A DNA stretch of 6,488 bases from JAVVFH01 sp032250585 (lineage in GTDB: Bacteria; Pseudomonadota; Gammaproteobacteria; Xanthomonadales; SZUA-36): contig JAVVFH010000198.1 of the NCBI GenBank assembly GCA_032250585.1, positions 1 through 6,488 on the forward strand, read 5' to 3'. The notes under the pieces were generated by a model that worked only from the letters and a program-made list of their open reading frames with translations, made no database searches and was not told the DNA's origin. The position numbers were made by a program, and so were the translations under genes. Shown piece after piece: positions 6,242 to 6,488 of this stretch (within the stretch, counting starts at the first letter, position 1; the number at the start of each line of letters is the position of its first letter).

Positions 6242-6488
6242 ATGCAACTCGAGCAGGTGAAAGCGCTGGTCACGGGCGGCGTTTCCGGCCTTGGACTGGC
6301 GGTGGTCAGACACGTGATCGCCAACGGCGGCAAAGCTGTGATGCTGGACATCAACGACGAGGCCGGCGCCGCGGCCGACCTCTGGGACGCCGTCGCCGCG
6401 CACGTCGCCGACGAGTCGGCCCCGAAGACGCCCGACCTGGGCGGCGAGGCCGGCACCGAGGACGTCGTCGCCGTCCTCCACGACCGCC
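6242..6488 (+). CDS. Short-chain dehydrogenase/reductase, N-terminal fragment (runs off right edge)
   Basis: An ATG at 6242, with AAGGAG (6228-6233) 8 bases upstream, opens 82 codons to the edge. The first strand and glycine loop read VTGGVSGLG (10-18), the classical TGxxxGxG cofactor motif, and D36 at the end of the second strand (VMLDIN) points to NAD(H) rather than NADP(H). The start MQLEQVKALVTGG resembles HSD10-type 3-hydroxyacyl-CoA / 2-methyl-3-hydroxybutyryl-CoA dehydrogenases, which would supply the 3-oxoacyl-CoA for the neighbouring thiolase. From about residue 46 the resemblance fades: the expected strand with D-[VI]-T near residue 57 appears only as VADES, and the rest is Ala/Asp/Gly/Glu-rich with about 78% GC. 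The catalytic Ser, Tyr and Lys lie beyond the window. The family call is secure; the exact substrate is inferred from context. Confidence 0.8.
   Translation, partial: MQLEQVKALVTGGVSGLGLAVVRHVIANGGKAVMLDINDEAGAAADLWDAVAAHVADESAPKTPDLGGEAGTEDVVAVLHDR

Noticed and set aside
1..6488. tRNA, rRNA, CRISPR arrays, insertion sequences, attachment sites or phage genes.
   Set aside because: Reading both strands I found no cloverleaf, spaced repeat array, transposase motif or terminal inverted repeats; gene content is ordinary metabolism and proteolysis.

Overview
The window reads as chromosomal DNA from a high-GC proteobacterium, most likely a gammaproteobacterium. Dense Shine-Dalgarno-led genes, GC-rich third codon positions, a lipoprotein-type M16 zinc protease and a thiolase/SDR pair next to an amino-acid dehydrogenase all fit this. 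The organism call is an inference from gene content and protein style; no taxonomic marker is present.

Layout. Positions 1-121 (minus strand) hold the first 40 codons of an MFS transporter that runs off the left edge. Positions 122-598 form a 477-bp divergent intergenic region with a 7-bp inverted repeat (354-371), a 35-codon ORF with a plausible ribosome binding site (394-501, weakly supported) and scattered promoter-like hexamers. Positions 599-3517 (plus) encode a 972-residue two-half M16 zinc metalloprotease with an N-terminal export signal. Positions 3518-3809 (292 bp) have no gene but several inverted repeats and a perfect 12-bp tandem repeat, ending in a strong ribosome binding site. 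Positions 3810-4910 encode leucine dehydrogenase, 4980-6158 a thiolase, and 6242 to the right edge the start of a short-chain dehydrogenase. The last three genes are co-directional, with gaps of 69 and 83 bp, and look like an operon.

How the genes work together. Leucine dehydrogenase deaminates branched-chain amino acids to 2-oxo acids. After oxidative decarboxylation and acyl-CoA oxidation by enzymes not present here, a 3-hydroxyacyl-CoA dehydrogenase of the HSD10-like SDR type and a thiolase would complete breakdown, for example of isoleucine to propionyl-CoA and acetyl-CoA. That pathway reading is an inference from gene order and family. The protease and transporter have no evident link beyond a possible general role in peptide and organic acid use.

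Nothing in the window looks like a new defence, mobile or RNA-guided system. The items most worth a second look are the structured leader before leucine dehydrogenase, the divergent intergenic region, an altered catalytic loop in the thiolase, and the abrupt rise to about 78% GC with loss of family resemblance at the right edge.
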